From Pseudo-nitzschia pungens (Eukaryota; Bacillariophyta; Bacillariophyceae; Bacillariales; Bacillariaceae): DNA of 64,000 nt. The notes under the pieces are model-generated. The model was not told the origin of the DNA. It made no database searches and saw only the letters and a program-made list of their open reading frames with translations. The DNA lies in the NCBI GenBank assembly GCA_037355855.1, contig CM074765.1:2790001-2854000 (forward strand). Direction: 5' to 3'. Every line of letters starts with the position of its first letter. Positions within the stretch are counted from its first letter, which is position 1. Below, in pieces: positions 18,828 through 29,220 of this stretch. The position numbers were made by a program, and so were the translations under genes.

Positions 18828-18839
18828 ATGCTGAAGATG

Positions 18840-19160
18840 ACAGAGACATCATGCATGTTTATTTATGAAGCAGCGCCTGCAAGAAGAAGATCTAATCCAC
18901 CTGTAAGGATCACACCGATCGGATCATGACCTTAATCAAGTACTCAGCCAAGCTACATGGATTCTCATCCAACTTGGACCACTTGCAGACGCTAACCATC
19001 CTCCTACACAGCTACCCCAACAGCTGGATCGAAGATTATGTTCGAATCCACCTAAAGCTCACTCCGGAAACCACCTCTCAGTTCATTGTGGATCACATGA
19101 GCAGCCTCTATCGACTCAGCAAACAAAAGACTAAGAATAATGGAAGACGTTCCACCAATT
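18840..19160 (+). pseudogene. Gypsy A gag, part 2
   Basis: Gag resumes after the insert (DIMHVYL*SSACKKKI*STC) with two more stops; the first is TGA against CGA or CGG in other copies. The domain then reads openly through KDHTDRIMTLIKYSAKLHGF and SQFIVDHMSSLYRL to NNGRRSTN. There the copia element starts, duplicating AATT. Confidence 0.85.
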
Positions 19161-20089
19161 TGTGATGATATTCGCTCGTCAGCGATCTTCGTGGTCTAAT
19201 CGTAGAACTTAATCGGCTTATACTGCGTACTGTAAAAATAGGCGAAAGCCTTAACAATAACAATACATAAAGTCCTGGCAAATCGTGAGTCTACAGTGGA
19301 CCATTCAAGGTCTATTGCATACACTTAGGCAATACAAGGCACTTCCCTAGAGGTACATCGGAATCGATCGGTAGGAGGGCATGATAGGCGTGTTTATTTT
19401 AGAGTGAAATATAAAGAGTGAAAGGAGCTGAGCCAAAGCGCTCAGCTCTGTATCGTGACATCGATTCGCTAACTCGTATAATAACAGAGCTTCCGTAGCT
19501 CTGGTACTGTATTCTAGGGAGTAGCGTATCGGAGTATTGCTTAATGAGATCGAATCGTGCGCTAGCGCTAGCTCGCTTATGCTAGCGCGTTGGGTAACTG
19601 TTTGGGCCGGGTATCCGGTCATGGTATATATTATACACCAATGACCCGACCCCGGCGGTAGCATCGTATCTTAGCATTGGTATCATGGTAGGTTAGCATC
19701 TTCCAGTATCTCGTAGCCTTAGCAACCCTAACCTTGTAGCATTTAGCTACACCATAAAGGTGCTTTACTCGGGGTACGTACGATTGGTACAAATCGTACG
19801 CGACGACCCTAGTAAACTCTGCTAGCAATACTAGACAGGATAGGTCTGCTGCTAAGCCTGCTGCTAAGCCTGCTGCTAAGCCTGTTGCTAAGCCTGTTGC
19901 TAAGCCTGCTGCTAAGCCTGTTGCTAAGCCTGTTGCTGAGCCTGTATGCCAGCAATTAGCACACAGCTCTAGCACTCAGCTCAGCACCTGTTAGTCAGTT
20001 ACTGGATGTTGCTGTCTGTAGACCCAGTAGCCCTTCTACACAGGAGCCTTGCTAGCACAGATCATAGCACCACCATGAATATCTTCATA
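19161..20089 (-). repeat. 3' LTR of the copia element
   Basis: 929 bp, nearly identical to 28,292-29,220. On the minus strand it runs TATGAAGATA...CATCACA. It is preceded by a short purine-rich CACGGGGAC. It contains about eight copies of a 12-bp unit (gctgctaagcct) at about 19,856-19,953. Confidence 0.95.
19856..19953. repeat. 12-bp tandem array inside the copia LTR
   Basis: About eight copies of gct(g/t)(c/t)taagcct-type units. The same array is in the other LTR at about 28,987-29,084. Any open frame through it (Gly-Leu-Ala repeats) is a by-product. Confidence 0.85.
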
Positions 20090-20780
20090 GTCCCCGTGAT
20101 TCATGCCAGTGGCCCTGTACTGAGCAACTATACTGGTCCCCGGAAACAGATACTCCCAGGGGAACACCAATACTCTTGCTTGTTGTACCAGGACACTTGG
20201 ATGGATCATAACAGAATTCAGGGTTGTATCCATATCACTTGTCAGAGGTCAAAACTGCACCAAATATTGCAGTTCTTCTATCAGAGGCCCGGCCGATTTA
20301 TTGTAAAAAAAAAGGGGGTTGGACCAGAAGGCGTTTTGCCCTTGGTCCGATTCCTTAACACATATAAGGACATATCAATCGGCCTATTGTATTTCAAGTT
20401 TATAGTCCCCGGAACCGGTGTACCGGAGACTCCCAATATAACATATAACATAGGACATAAGGATCAGGTCGGATCGAAATCTGCTGCAACCAAATAATCC
20501 ATAATCCGTAATCGGAATCCTCTGCGCCCCGAAATAAGATTGCGGCATTCAGAATAAGGTTGCAATAAGGGTCGAAATCGAAGCCAGAATCAGTTGCGTC
20601 CGAAGAATCCGTTGCGTCCGAAATCGAAAAACGAAATCGAAATCGTAACGATCGAAGGACTCGTAATCGAAATCCGGAATTGACTGGTTCCAAAATCGAA
20701 ATCAAAAAAAATCTGCTGCGTCCGGGCTGCTTGTCAGGGGCCAAAGGTACCCCAAATAATGCAGCTAGAGCAATTTTTCT
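20090..20780 (-). other. Copia 3' untranslated region
   Basis: About 690 bp between the RNase H stop and the 3' LTR, without a gene. The motif cttgtcag(a/g)g...tgcag occurs twice within it (near 20,234 and 20,721) and once in the relict at 10,878, so the region has an internal duplication. Its central part is rich in cgaaatcgaaatc-type simple repeats. Confidence 0.7.
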
Positions 20781-23333
20781 TTACCACATGCATCGAGCGC
20801 AGTGTTCTTTCAGAGCCGGACCATTGAGCAACTTCGTGAATAAATCAGCAATATTGGTCTCACCAGGCTCCTTTGCAATTCGAATCGTCCCAGCGGCAAT
20901 AGATTCTCTTGCCTTGTGGTACGCAACACTGTTGTGCTTCTTGTTGCAAGGGCTCTCTGGTCTGGTGGTATTTTTGACGACAGACTCATTGTCACAGTAT
21001 ACATTCGTAGGACCTTCAATAGGAACGCCCATCATCCGGAGCTTGTACCTGAGACCCTCAATCAGTTCAATGGCAATCCGCAATGCCACTATCTCAGAAC
21101 CAAAGGTTGACGTCTCGACAGTGGTCTGGCGTTTGCTGAACCACAGTATAGGGGCTCTGTTTACAAAGATGATAATTCCGGTATGGGACCTTCTTGTTGC
21201 TTTGCATCCGGCATGATCGGCGTCAACAAAACAACTCATGATAACTGCTTTTCCAAGGGCTTCAGGAGCATCTGGCGGCAACACCTCCTTGGCGTCAGGA
21301 TAGAATTCACTCCAGTCGCAGTCAGGGAATCTGGACTCATCCACTTCAGGCCGAGTCTCATCGAACACCAACTTGGATCGGGCATGCGCCTTGAGATAAG
21401 CGAACATATGCAATACTTGATTCAAATGCCCTGTTCTTGCTTGTGCTAGGTATCTAGACATGAGAGATACAGGCATGACCAAATCCAGTCTTCCAAGTTC
21501 ACACAGCCATCTCAAGACGCCAATCAATCCTTGGTAGTAGTTCTGCTTGCTTGGATCCAGTTCGGTGGTAACATCAACTTCTGGACGATAATCGGATGTC
21601 AACGGGGTTGATACCTTGTTCGGAAGATACTTGTAACCATATTGCTCGGTGCCAAGCTCCTTCTCTACTGCGTCGATGGCTTTCTTGGCATATTTCTCGG
21701 AGGACATCGCCCACTTGGGGATTGGATCGCCTTCAACCACATGCGAGTGAACATCAGCGCCCAAATACAAGGTTGGAACTTCTATAGTCCCGTCCTTCAG
21801 CGTGAAGCGCTGCTCGATACTCTCCAACTGCCGTCGTGGGTCCTCGCTGCAACAGATGATATCATCGACGTATGCAATCAAGTAAGCCCAGTACCTAGAA
21901 CCATCCTTCCTTGTCTCCACTCGCATATGAACATCAGGATCAGCTTTACAGGGTTGATATCCTAGCGTTCGTAGGTGCTTGGTCAAATAGGATCGGAACG
22001 ACGCGCCTGCAACAGGAAGTCCATACAGTGCTCGGACGATCTTACATACCTGACCTACCAAGTGCTGGGGGAAACCATCTTCAGCCCGTGCAACCAAATA
22101 ATACTTCTTCTTGATCGGCGCTGTAAGATAGGCGTTTTGAATGTCCGCAGACAGCACGTCCAAATTGTTCAGCGCTGCCAACAGGAAGAAGATACGGACT
22201 GAATCCCTGCTTGGTACACTGCTGAAGGTATGTTCCTTAGCTGTGGCTTGTACCTTGTGGCCATCGGCGACAAGCCGTGCTTTCCTTGTGAGAGACCCCA
22301 ACTTCACGTCAAAGATCATGTGCGTCGTGATCTTGCTGAATCCTTCGGCCTTCAGACCTTCGACGGTGTAGCTGGAGTCAAACTCGAACGCCATCTCGTT
22401 GTTCCTCATCTCCTTCGCGATCGCCTTCTCCCAATAGTCCGTTCCAGTCTTTCGGTCGATGGCTAGGGCTTCGGGAATGGAATGAGGTAACTCCACTCCA
22501 AACTTGTGCGTCCTATCCCAGTACTTGTTTCGCTTGGTGGCCTTGAGGATTCGCTTCTTCCTTCGTAGTACGTGGTGGATCCACCATCGGAATGCTGGCT
22601 GATCCGAGATCTTGGCGGAAATGGCGTACTCTGCGGTCTGCACAGGAAAGGACTCTTTCAGATCGCTCAACTTACACCAGGATTCGGTTCCGTCTTTCCA
22701 ACTGACGAGCAATCGCCATCCCTTCGTTGTAGGCTTGGGGACTTTGCGACCATACTTGTTGGTGATCGTCGCATCTTGTTTCCTAACGGCGGATCCGTCC
22801 TTCTCGTGATCGATAATCTCGTCCAGTAGAGAGAACATTCGTCCGTCGTCATCGATCTCGCTGTACATGCTCTCAGCAACGATATTGGCGGTGTACTGCT
22901 CGACGGAACCATCTGGAAACTGCAGATCATACATTCTGGTATCAAGGATAGGGTTATCATTCCTCTTACCAATCGGATTGCCATTAAGATCAGCAGAACG
23001 ATTCTTCACGACACACCGTAATCGTTCGTCGCCCTTCTGGATCATGACATTATTACCAATATACTCATCATAGTCATCCCCATCAGGTATGAGGTCGTCG
23101 ATATCTGGGATGGAAGCTTCAGGCTCGGCGAGCTCCCACCGTTCTTGGTGACCTTCAAATAACTCAGCAGGGGGATCAGGGTACGTAGCTTGGAACTTTG
23201 CGTCGTTATCCTCCACTTTGTCCCCGATCTTGGATTCAACTGCTTGGTCAAATGAGTCCATATACCGCTTGACGTCGTGGGAACGCCATTCTTCTTCAGT
23301 AACTGCACGGACTGTGTTAGTGCTTACCGGCAT
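20781..23333 (-). CDS. Copia pol, second part: reverse transcriptase and RNase H
   Basis: The 850-codon frame starts after an in-phase TAG at 23,436-23,438. About 34 codons between that stop and the first ATG are also open and look like normal copia linker (LSDGTEKLGRWLGPCGDRF). The RT has THMIFDVKL, then RKARLVADGHK, DVLSADIQNAYLTAPI, RALYGLPVAGASF and the catalytic LIAYVDDIIC near residue 490. RNase H has CFVDADHAGC near residue 705, TFGSEIVALR and YCDNESV, and the usual C-terminal HNSVAYHKARESI...NIADLFTK. All key acidic residues are present. It converts the element RNA to cDNA. Expression needs readthrough of the upstream TAG unless that codon is an inactivating mutation. Confidence 0.92.
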   Translation of the reverse strand: MPVSTNTVRAVTEEEWRSHDVKRYMDSFDQAVESKIGDKVEDNDAKFQATYPDPPAELFEGHQERWELAEPEASIPDIDDLIPDGDDYDEYIGNNVMIQKGDERLRCVVKNRSADLNGNPIGKRNDNPILDTRMYDLQFPDGSVEQYTANIVAESMYSEIDDDGRMFSLLDEIIDHEKDGSAVRKQDATITNKYGRKVPKPTTKGWRLLVSWKDGTESWCKLSDLKESFPVQTAEYAISAKISDQPAFRWWIHHVLRRKKRILKATKRNKYWDRTHKFGVELPHSIPEALAIDRKTGTDYWEKAIAKEMRNNEMAFEFDSSYTVEGLKAEGFSKITTHMIFDVKLGSLTRKARLVADGHKVQATAKEHTFSSVPSRDSVRIFFLLAALNNLDVLSADIQNAYLTAPIKKKYYLVARAEDGFPQHLVGQVCKIVRALYGLPVAGASFRSYLTKHLRTLGYQPCKADPDVHMRVETRKDGSRYWAYLIAYVDDIICCSEDPRRQLESIEQRFTLKDGTIEVPTLYLGADVHSHVVEGDPIPKWAMSSEKYAKKAIDAVEKELGTEQYGYKYLPNKVSTPLTSDYRPEVDVTTELDPSKQNYYQGLIGVLRWLCELGRLDLVMPVSLMSRYLAQARTGHLNQVLHMFAYLKAHARSKLVFDETRPEVDESRFPDCDWSEFYPDAKEVLPPDAPEALGKAVIMSCFVDADHAGCKATRRSHTGIIIFVNRAPILWFSKRQTTVETSTFGSEIVALRIAIELIEGLRYKLRMMGVPIEGPTNVYCDNESVVKNTTRPESPCNKKHNSVAYHKARESIAAGTIRIAKEPGETNIADLFTKLLNGPALKEHCARCMW

Positions 23334-23435
23334 GGCCGCCTCGTTCAGAATCCAGTGGCAATCTCCACCTCCGAATCGGTCACCGCACGGACCAAGCCAT
23401 CGTCCCAGCTTCTCAGTCCCGTCAGAGAGATCAAC

Positions 23436-25292
23436 CTAATAGACGAAATCATACCATTCATGGGCTTGGTACAGAGATATATCAGGCATGTACCCATGTA
23501 CAATTTCGAACGGCGTTCGACCCATCGTCATAGGATTAGCCGTGCGCTGGCGGATTGCAGCAACGAGCTCTCCGCAGAAAGCCCACAGGCGCTTGGGGGA
23601 TCGCTTTCGAGCCGTCTTTTTGTGGATGCTTCTGCTGATATGGCCGATGCTGAGCTCCGCGCGATTCTGGAAGGGGCATCTTGGCTGGATAAAGGTCTGA
23701 TGGATATGGTTCTTGCTGACGACCTTATTCCATGGAGTCTTGTAAGTACCAGGGGCTCCTTGCTCTCGAGCGCCATCAGATATCAAATGCTCGGGGATGC
23801 CGACATCGTGGATGAAAATCTTCAGTCCTTCATACGCTTGCTTCTTGCCCTGTATAGGTATGAACTCATCGTAGCCCTTACCATTACTGAACACTTGGGC
23901 GGCTGAATCTTGTCGCATGATACTCGGAACCTTTGCCATCCAGGTGTCGGTGTACCATTTGCCAGCCGCGATGCGCTTGTTTCTGAAGCTCTGCGTTGGC
24001 AATCGGCGGACAAGGGGATGCATAGGGTTGCGGAACCCTTTCTGCGTCGTGACTCGGAGGGTATCCGCAGCCTTTCTCGGGGATACATCCCAAATCTTGG
24101 ACAGACGGTCGGAGTCGATCTTACAGTATCGTTCGGTGTCAATCGTCGGACCCCACTTGGCTCGTCTGGCAATAGTGTCGAGCTCGGGGTCGACTGGTTC
24201 GACTGCATCGTCGTCCCATCGAACATGCTTGTAAACGGCAGACAGGCAGATGGGGGAATCCCTACAGCAGGGATCCAGTTTGAAGCGCTCGCGTCCATCG
24301 GTGTAGGCGCGCTCGTACAACGGAGTATGCATGGCGTTGATTGTAAGACTTGGTACTGTTGCATCCTCGTCTACATCATCGTCCCCGCAAGTCTTCAATG
24401 AATCGCCCGAAAAGAGAGAAGATAGTCGTGCATCCAGACGAGAGTCGGATGCAATCGCACATGGGGTCAGATCACGGCGGGTGCAGAGTTGCTGGAGACT
24501 CCGCAGCTTGTACTTCTCGTAGGAGTCATGCGGCGGTAGAATCAGCTCGTCGCTCCGAAGAGGTTCGTCGTACAAATGGGGACTGAAATTGGACCGTGTT
24601 TCGACGGGCTCCAACTTGCGCTTGTTCGTCTTGGACCTCTTGGACTGCTTCGTGGTCGGCGCGGACGCATGGGGCGTCCCCGCGCGAAGGACAGACAACG
24701 TCGGGTTCAACGGATGAGATCCGTCGATGGCTTCTTCGGCTTGCTCGAACTTCTTGCTCTTCGGATCCCAAGGGAAGTCTCGGGTAGCAACGACATGATC
24801 GCATGTAGCCATTTCATGCTTGGTTGGCTTGCGGGAAGGGAAATAGGACACGACCCCATCAAGCAGGAGCTTGATGTCGAGGGTGTGGCCCGCATGGGGA
24901 TCTTCAGGATCGGTATTGTCAATATGGATGGAGTGACTGGACTGCTCATCATACTGACGGGGCGCTTCACTGACACGATTGGGATGGCAATCCCGTATCT
25001 GATTCGGGCAAATCAAGCTGTGGGACAACTTGTCGCCAAAATACAGGGCTTCGTGGAAATAAATCAACCAAACTTTCCCGTCGGTATCTGTGTAGGCCGT
25101 AACACAGGTCCCAATAGGAATGTTCTTGATAGGCTCGAGCTCAGGCGAAAAAGGATGAACATCAACGTGGCTGACGACTTGGTCTTCAAGCAAGATCATA
25201 TTGGAACCGGCGGCGGTCGTATCAGCGTGGCTGTCCAGCTCGCACTGTCCCTCAGGACTCGGGCGCGCGCGCGGCAGATCCATCTGGTACAA
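23436..25292 (-). CDS. Copia pol, first part: protease and integrase
   Basis: The 618-codon frame is in phase with gag, from which it is separated by a TGA (25,335-25,337) and 14 open codons. The aspartic protease motif CELDSHADTTAAGSN is near residue 17. A pre-integrase His/Cys region is weak. The integrase core shows the first Asp in KWYTDTWMAK, the second in HLISDGAREQG, and a Glu in FQNRAELSIGHI, in the right order. It ends at EWYDFVY followed by TAG, after which the same frame continues into RT. It cleaves the polyprotein and inserts cDNA. Confidence 0.9.
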   Translation of the reverse strand: MYQMDLPRARPSPEGQCELDSHADTTAAGSNMILLEDQVVSHVDVHPFSPELEPIKNIPIGTCVTAYTDTDGKVWLIYFHEALYFGDKLSHSLICPNQIRDCHPNRVSEAPRQYDEQSSHSIHIDNTDPEDPHAGHTLDIKLLLDGVVSYFPSRKPTKHEMATCDHVVATRDFPWDPKSKKFEQAEEAIDGSHPLNPTLSVLRAGTPHASAPTTKQSKRSKTNKRKLEPVETRSNFSPHLYDEPLRSDELILPPHDSYEKYKLRSLQQLCTRRDLTPCAIASDSRLDARLSSLFSGDSLKTCGDDDVDEDATVPSLTINAMHTPLYERAYTDGRERFKLDPCCRDSPICLSAVYKHVRWDDDAVEPVDPELDTIARRAKWGPTIDTERYCKIDSDRLSKIWDVSPRKAADTLRVTTQKGFRNPMHPLVRRLPTQSFRNKRIAAGKWYTDTWMAKVPSIMRQDSAAQVFSNGKGYDEFIPIQGKKQAYEGLKIFIHDVGIPEHLISDGAREQGAPGTYKTPWNKVVSKNHIHQTFIQPRCPFQNRAELSIGHISRSIHKKTARKRSPKRLWAFCGELVAAIRQRTANPMTMGRTPFEIVHGYMPDISLYQAHEWYDFVY

Positions 25293-25334
25293 TAGCCGGC
25301 CAACCTTACTTAATTTCGGGCACCGGCCGTCGTT

Positions 25335-27332
25335 TCAGTTCTTGGGGGTCTGTCCTTGGTTCGAGCCGTTGCCCTTCTTCTTGTTCTTGTTCTTTCGGCG
25401 CCCCTTGGGCCCAAAACTGTTCCCTGCACCTTGGGTCGCATTCGAGTTCGCGGAGGCAGCAGGCGTGGTAGAACTAGTGGACTGAATAGTTCGAGCTTTC
25501 TTCTGCTGACGGAGGTCATACAACTGCTTTCGTTGTTCCTTGGAGAAGGTCTTGTAGACTTCATAGGGATAAGGTTTGTCCTCAATCTTGCCGCCGTACG
25601 ATCCACCCTTGTTGCTTCCCTGGTTGCCACCGCCACCACCACCTTGGTGTACAGAGGAGATACTTCGCGCTCGCTTGGTTGAGACCGCACCCATTTTTCG
25701 TATGCCAAGGCACCTCTTGAAGTACGAGACGCACTCATTGAAGTCCTTGGTGTACTTGTCGGTTTCAAAGATCTGGATCTTGGGGTTCTCAAACCGGTCG
25801 TCTTGGATGCTGTGGATGAAACGCATGGTGAAGTCCTCTTCGTCGTGCAACTTGTTGTGGTTGGAGAGCGTAGTCCGGAAATTCAACCAAGTTCTGCAGT
25901 GCTTCTCAAAGTCGTATGTTCGAGATTCCCCTGTGTAGCGGGAGGTGTACATGCCGGTACGGACCTTGTCAAGAATAGCCGCGACGTTGGTTGCAGAGAA
26001 GGCATTCTCGTAGAGATGTAGGAAAGCCGCCCGGGCGTTCCCAGTCGGATTCTTCGCGTCTTTGTACCTTCGAGTGTAGGCCCAGGCGGGGCCATCACGG
26101 ACTGCGTTGCAGAGCAACACCCAAACGTCATGGTTGTCGGTGACAAATTGCGGGCCTTCAAGCGTGGCGCATCGAACATTATAATCCATCCAGTTGGAAT
26201 ATGTCCCGTCCTTCCCAACAGTGGTGGACCTTTCTGCTGCAGTCACTGTCTCCTGCTCCCTCGGACGGATGACGTATGATAGGGGGAATCCTTGTTCATT
26301 GTACTGAAAGCGGAGGAACTGACGAAAGCTTTCTTCCCACTGACGGAAGTTGTCAAGGTTGACGAGCTTCGGCGGAGTAATGGACGCTGAGACGGCCTCC
26401 TTGTCGGCGGTCTGCATTTCATGCAGGCGCTGGCGCGTTCGGTCGGCTGCAAGGGGATCACTAAGCCAAGTATGGGCAGTAGGCTTGATACCAATGAGAG
26501 GTTGGTAGCGGATCCACTCCGAAAGAAGCTGGAAGGATTGTCTGAAGGATAGTCCGATAAATACTCGTTCATGGTAGGGGCACATCGGATGACGACCCCC
26601 ATTGAAGTCACGGAGGTACTTGGGGAGTTCCTTGGCAGAGAGCTGTTGGATCGCCTCGATGCTGTTGAGGCCATTCCGGAATAGTTCGTCCGCCGTATCA
26701 CTGTTGCTGAACCCAGAGAGGATCTTGTGGAGATCTAACTCCCTTGAGCTGAGCTTTGCTCCGTTCTTGTACCCAGAGATGCCTCCATTAGCTTGGGCTG
26801 TGGCATGGGCTTGGAGGATATCTGGACTAGCCCCTGCAGGTGCAGGAGCAGGAGCGGGAGCGGGAGCAGGAGCAGGGGCACGAGCAGCGGCGGCAGCAGC
26901 AGCAGCAGCAGCAGCTTCAGCAGCCACTCGAGCGGCAGCTTCAGCAGCCGCTCGGGCTGCGTTCTCATTGCGCATTGCTCTCAGTTCTTGAACAGCAGCA
27001 AGTAGGATCATCTCAGATCGAGGTTGGATGTCAAGGTTTGGTTCCTGTTGGACTCTGGAGGCTCCAGCAGGGGCAAAAGGAGGGATTTCAGGCGCTCCGA
27101 CAGGGGGAACACCGGCTCCAGGCGCTCCGACAGGGGGAACGCCGGCGACAGGGGGAACACCGGCTCCAGGCGCTCCGACAGGGGGAACGCCGACTCCATC
27201 GACGACTCCAGGGACAGCGCCTCCAGGGGCAGCGCCTCCAGGGACAGCGTCGCCTCCAGCTTCAGGGACGTTTCCAGCAGCGCCGGCTCCGGCAGCGGCT
27301 GCAGCGATTTGTCTTCTAGTTTGCTTGGCCAT
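25335..27332 (-). CDS. Copia gag
   Basis: 665 codons starting MAKQTRRQIAAAAAGAGAAG. The N-terminus has Gly/Pro/Val and (PA)n-type low-complexity repeats. Residues about 190-560 form the helical gag domain (KILSGFSNSDTADELFRNGL, RFLRFQYNEQGFPLSYVIRP). The C-terminus is basic and Gly-rich (KGRRKNKNKKKGNGSNQGQT) with no CCHC knuckle, so RNA binding may rely on this basic tail. The stop is TGA, and the pol frame continues in phase. Confidence 0.88.
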   Translation of the reverse strand: MAKQTRRQIAAAAAGAGAAGNVPEAGGDAVPGGAAPGGAVPGVVDGVGVPPVGAPGAGVPPVAGVPPVGAPGAGVPPVGAPEIPPFAPAGASRVQQEPNLDIQPRSEMILLAAVQELRAMRNENAARAAAEAAARVAAEAAAAAAAAAAARAPAPAPAPAPAPAPAGASPDILQAHATAQANGGISGYKNGAKLSSRELDLHKILSGFSNSDTADELFRNGLNSIEAIQQLSAKELPKYLRDFNGGRHPMCPYHERVFIGLSFRQSFQLLSEWIRYQPLIGIKPTAHTWLSDPLAADRTRQRLHEMQTADKEAVSASITPPKLVNLDNFRQWEESFRQFLRFQYNEQGFPLSYVIRPREQETVTAAERSTTVGKDGTYSNWMDYNVRCATLEGPQFVTDNHDVWVLLCNAVRDGPAWAYTRRYKDAKNPTGNARAAFLHLYENAFSATNVAAILDKVRTGMYTSRYTGESRTYDFEKHCRTWLNFRTTLSNHNKLHDEEDFTMRFIHSIQDDRFENPKIQIFETDKYTKDFNECVSYFKRCLGIRKMGAVSTKRARSISSVHQGGGGGGNQGSNKGGSYGGKIEDKPYPYEVYKTFSKEQRKQLYDLRQQKKARTIQSTSSTTPAASANSNATQGAGNSFGPKGRRKNKNKKKGNGSNQGQTPKN

Positions 27333-28291
27333 GGTTGACTTTGCTTGACTTGCTTTGAGTAACTAACTTGCTTCGGATTTCTAAACCAAATTCTTTTGTG
27401 GTGGGGACTGTCTCCATCCAAGTTGTCGATCGAAGGTTCGGGAGCTGTCTCCAATCGATGGTCCGCGTCGATTGTTCCGTACTCGTATCGACAGTGGGTT
27501 GTCGATTGTTCCGTGTCGACAATTCCGAAAGAAAAAGGTATCACGTATCACGTCAGCATTGGTGTCAACATTTTCGTGTTGACGTCTATCCACATCGATG
27601 GTTCCGATTCGATGGTTGGATGGTTGGTTACGACCAAAAAGAAGAATTCTATCTGGTCTTTCTACTCTGCTCTGGACCAATCGATTGATTCTGAGATATG
27701 ACAGATCTCAGGGTTCTTGGCTTGTCTGATTCCAAGTTCCCTTGGCTAAAAATCAAAAATTCGATGGTATAGCAGGTTCGAGGTTGTCTGCGCCTCGTTG
27801 AGGTTGTCTGCGCCTCATTTATGGATGGTCCTGACGTCATGTCCTTTGGTCTGCTGGATATGACTGTTCTCACTGGAGAGTACGTGGTGGTCCGTCTCCA
27901 CGAAAATTCCTTCTCCAGTGTGGTTCCATCCGTTGCAAGCAAGCGTCCCCCTTGAATCCTGTAAAATAACAGGGAATGATGGACGCTGCTTTCTCCACGT
28001 CCTGCGCCTTCCCCTACCGGATCGAGCCTCCATGGTGCCACCATGATGCTCGTCTACTGTATCAACAGGCCCCAGAGGTGGATGTGTGGGCTCCGGTCGG
28101 TCGCGTGTCTGGGGAAGGGCTCCCCATTAACATCAGGGATCTCGCGATGTCAGCTGCTGGTCCAGTTTTCAGCTGAGGTTTTACATCCAAGTGTAGGCAT
28201 GGATGCCAGTGGTGATCAGCCAGCTGGGTTTCATCACGCGCTCTAGCCGGCGTCCCGGTTCGTAGTGGGTCGAGCGGTGGGTCTGATAAAC
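27333..28291 (-). other. Copia leader between 5' LTR and gag
   Basis: About 960 bp without a supported gene. On the minus strand the first bases after the LTR (GTTTATCAGACC) share TATCAGA with the usual copia primer-binding site for initiator Met tRNA (TGGTATCAGAGC), so 28,280-28,291 is a possible but imperfect primer site. Confidence 0.5.
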
Positions 28292-29220
28292 TGTGATGAT
28301 ATTCGCTCGTCAGCGATCTTCGTGGTCTAATCGTAGAACTTAATCGGCTTATACTGCGTACTGTAAAAATAGGCGAAAGCCTTAACAATAACAATACATA
28401 AAGTCCTGGCAAATCGTGAGTCTACAGTGGACCATTCAAGGTCTATTGCATACACTTAGGCAATACAAGGCACTTCCCTAGAGGTACATCGGAATCGATC
28501 GGTAGGAGGGCATGATAGGCGTGTTTATTTTAGAGTGAAATATAAAGAGTGAAAGGAGCTGAGCCAAAGCGCTCAGCTCTGTATCGTGACATCGATTCGC
28601 TAACTCGTATAATAACAGAGCTTCCGTAGCTCTGGTACTGTATTCTACAGAGTAGCGTATCGGAGTATCGCTTAATTAGATCGAATCGTGCGCTAGCGCT
28701 AGCTCGCTTATGCTAGCGCGTTGGGTAACTGTTTGGGCCGGGTATCCGGTCATGGTATATATTATACACCAATGACCCGACCCCGGCGGTAGCATCGTAT
28801 CTTAGCATTGGTATCATGGTAGGTTAGCATCTTCCAGTATCTCGTAGCCTTAGCAACCCTAACCTTGTAGCATTTAGCTACACCATAAAGGTGCTTTACT
28901 CGGGGTACGTACGATTGGTACAAATCGTACGCGACGACCCTAGTAAACTCTGCTAGCAATACTAGACAGGATAGGTCTGCTGCTAAGCCTGCTGCTAAGC
29001 CTGCTGCTAAGCCTGTTGCTAAGCCTGTTGCTAAGCCTGCTGCTAAGCCTGTTGCTAAGCCTGTTGCTGAGCCTGTATGCCAGCAATTAGCACACAGCTC
29101 TAGCACTCAGCTCAGCACCTGTTAGTCAGTTACTGGATGTTGCTGTCTGTAGACCCAGTAGCCCTTCTACACAGGAGCCTTGCTAGCACAGATCATAGCA
29201 CCACCATGAATATCTTCATA
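28292..29220 (-). repeat. 5' LTR of the copia element
   Basis: 929 bp, direct repeat of 19,161-20,089. The downstream flank (aattctaac) carries the AATT duplication. Confidence 0.95.

Larger units (their letters stand above)
19161..29220 (-). mobile_element. Complete Ty1/copia element (CoDi-like), 10.06 kb
   Basis: Two 929-bp direct repeats (19,161-20,089 and 28,292-29,220) bound a gag-pol of copia order (gag, PR, INT, RT, RNase H) on the minus strand. The flanks carry the 4-bp sequence AATT on both sides, and joining them restores the gypsy A gag frame (RRSTN then SNSSNNRKRSG). The LTRs differ at only a handful of positions (for example around 19,513-19,560), so insertion is recent. The protease signature DSHADT is typical of diatom CoDi elements. 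Confidence 0.95.

Noticed and set aside
19631..19975. A Gly/Leu/Ala-repeat frame in both copia LTRs
   Set aside because: It is produced by the 12-bp tandem array in the LTR and has no other coding signs.
26602..27348. Several open frames opposite the copia gag
   Set aside because: They mirror the low-complexity Ala/Gly/Pro coding repeats of gag on the other strand and show no independent features.
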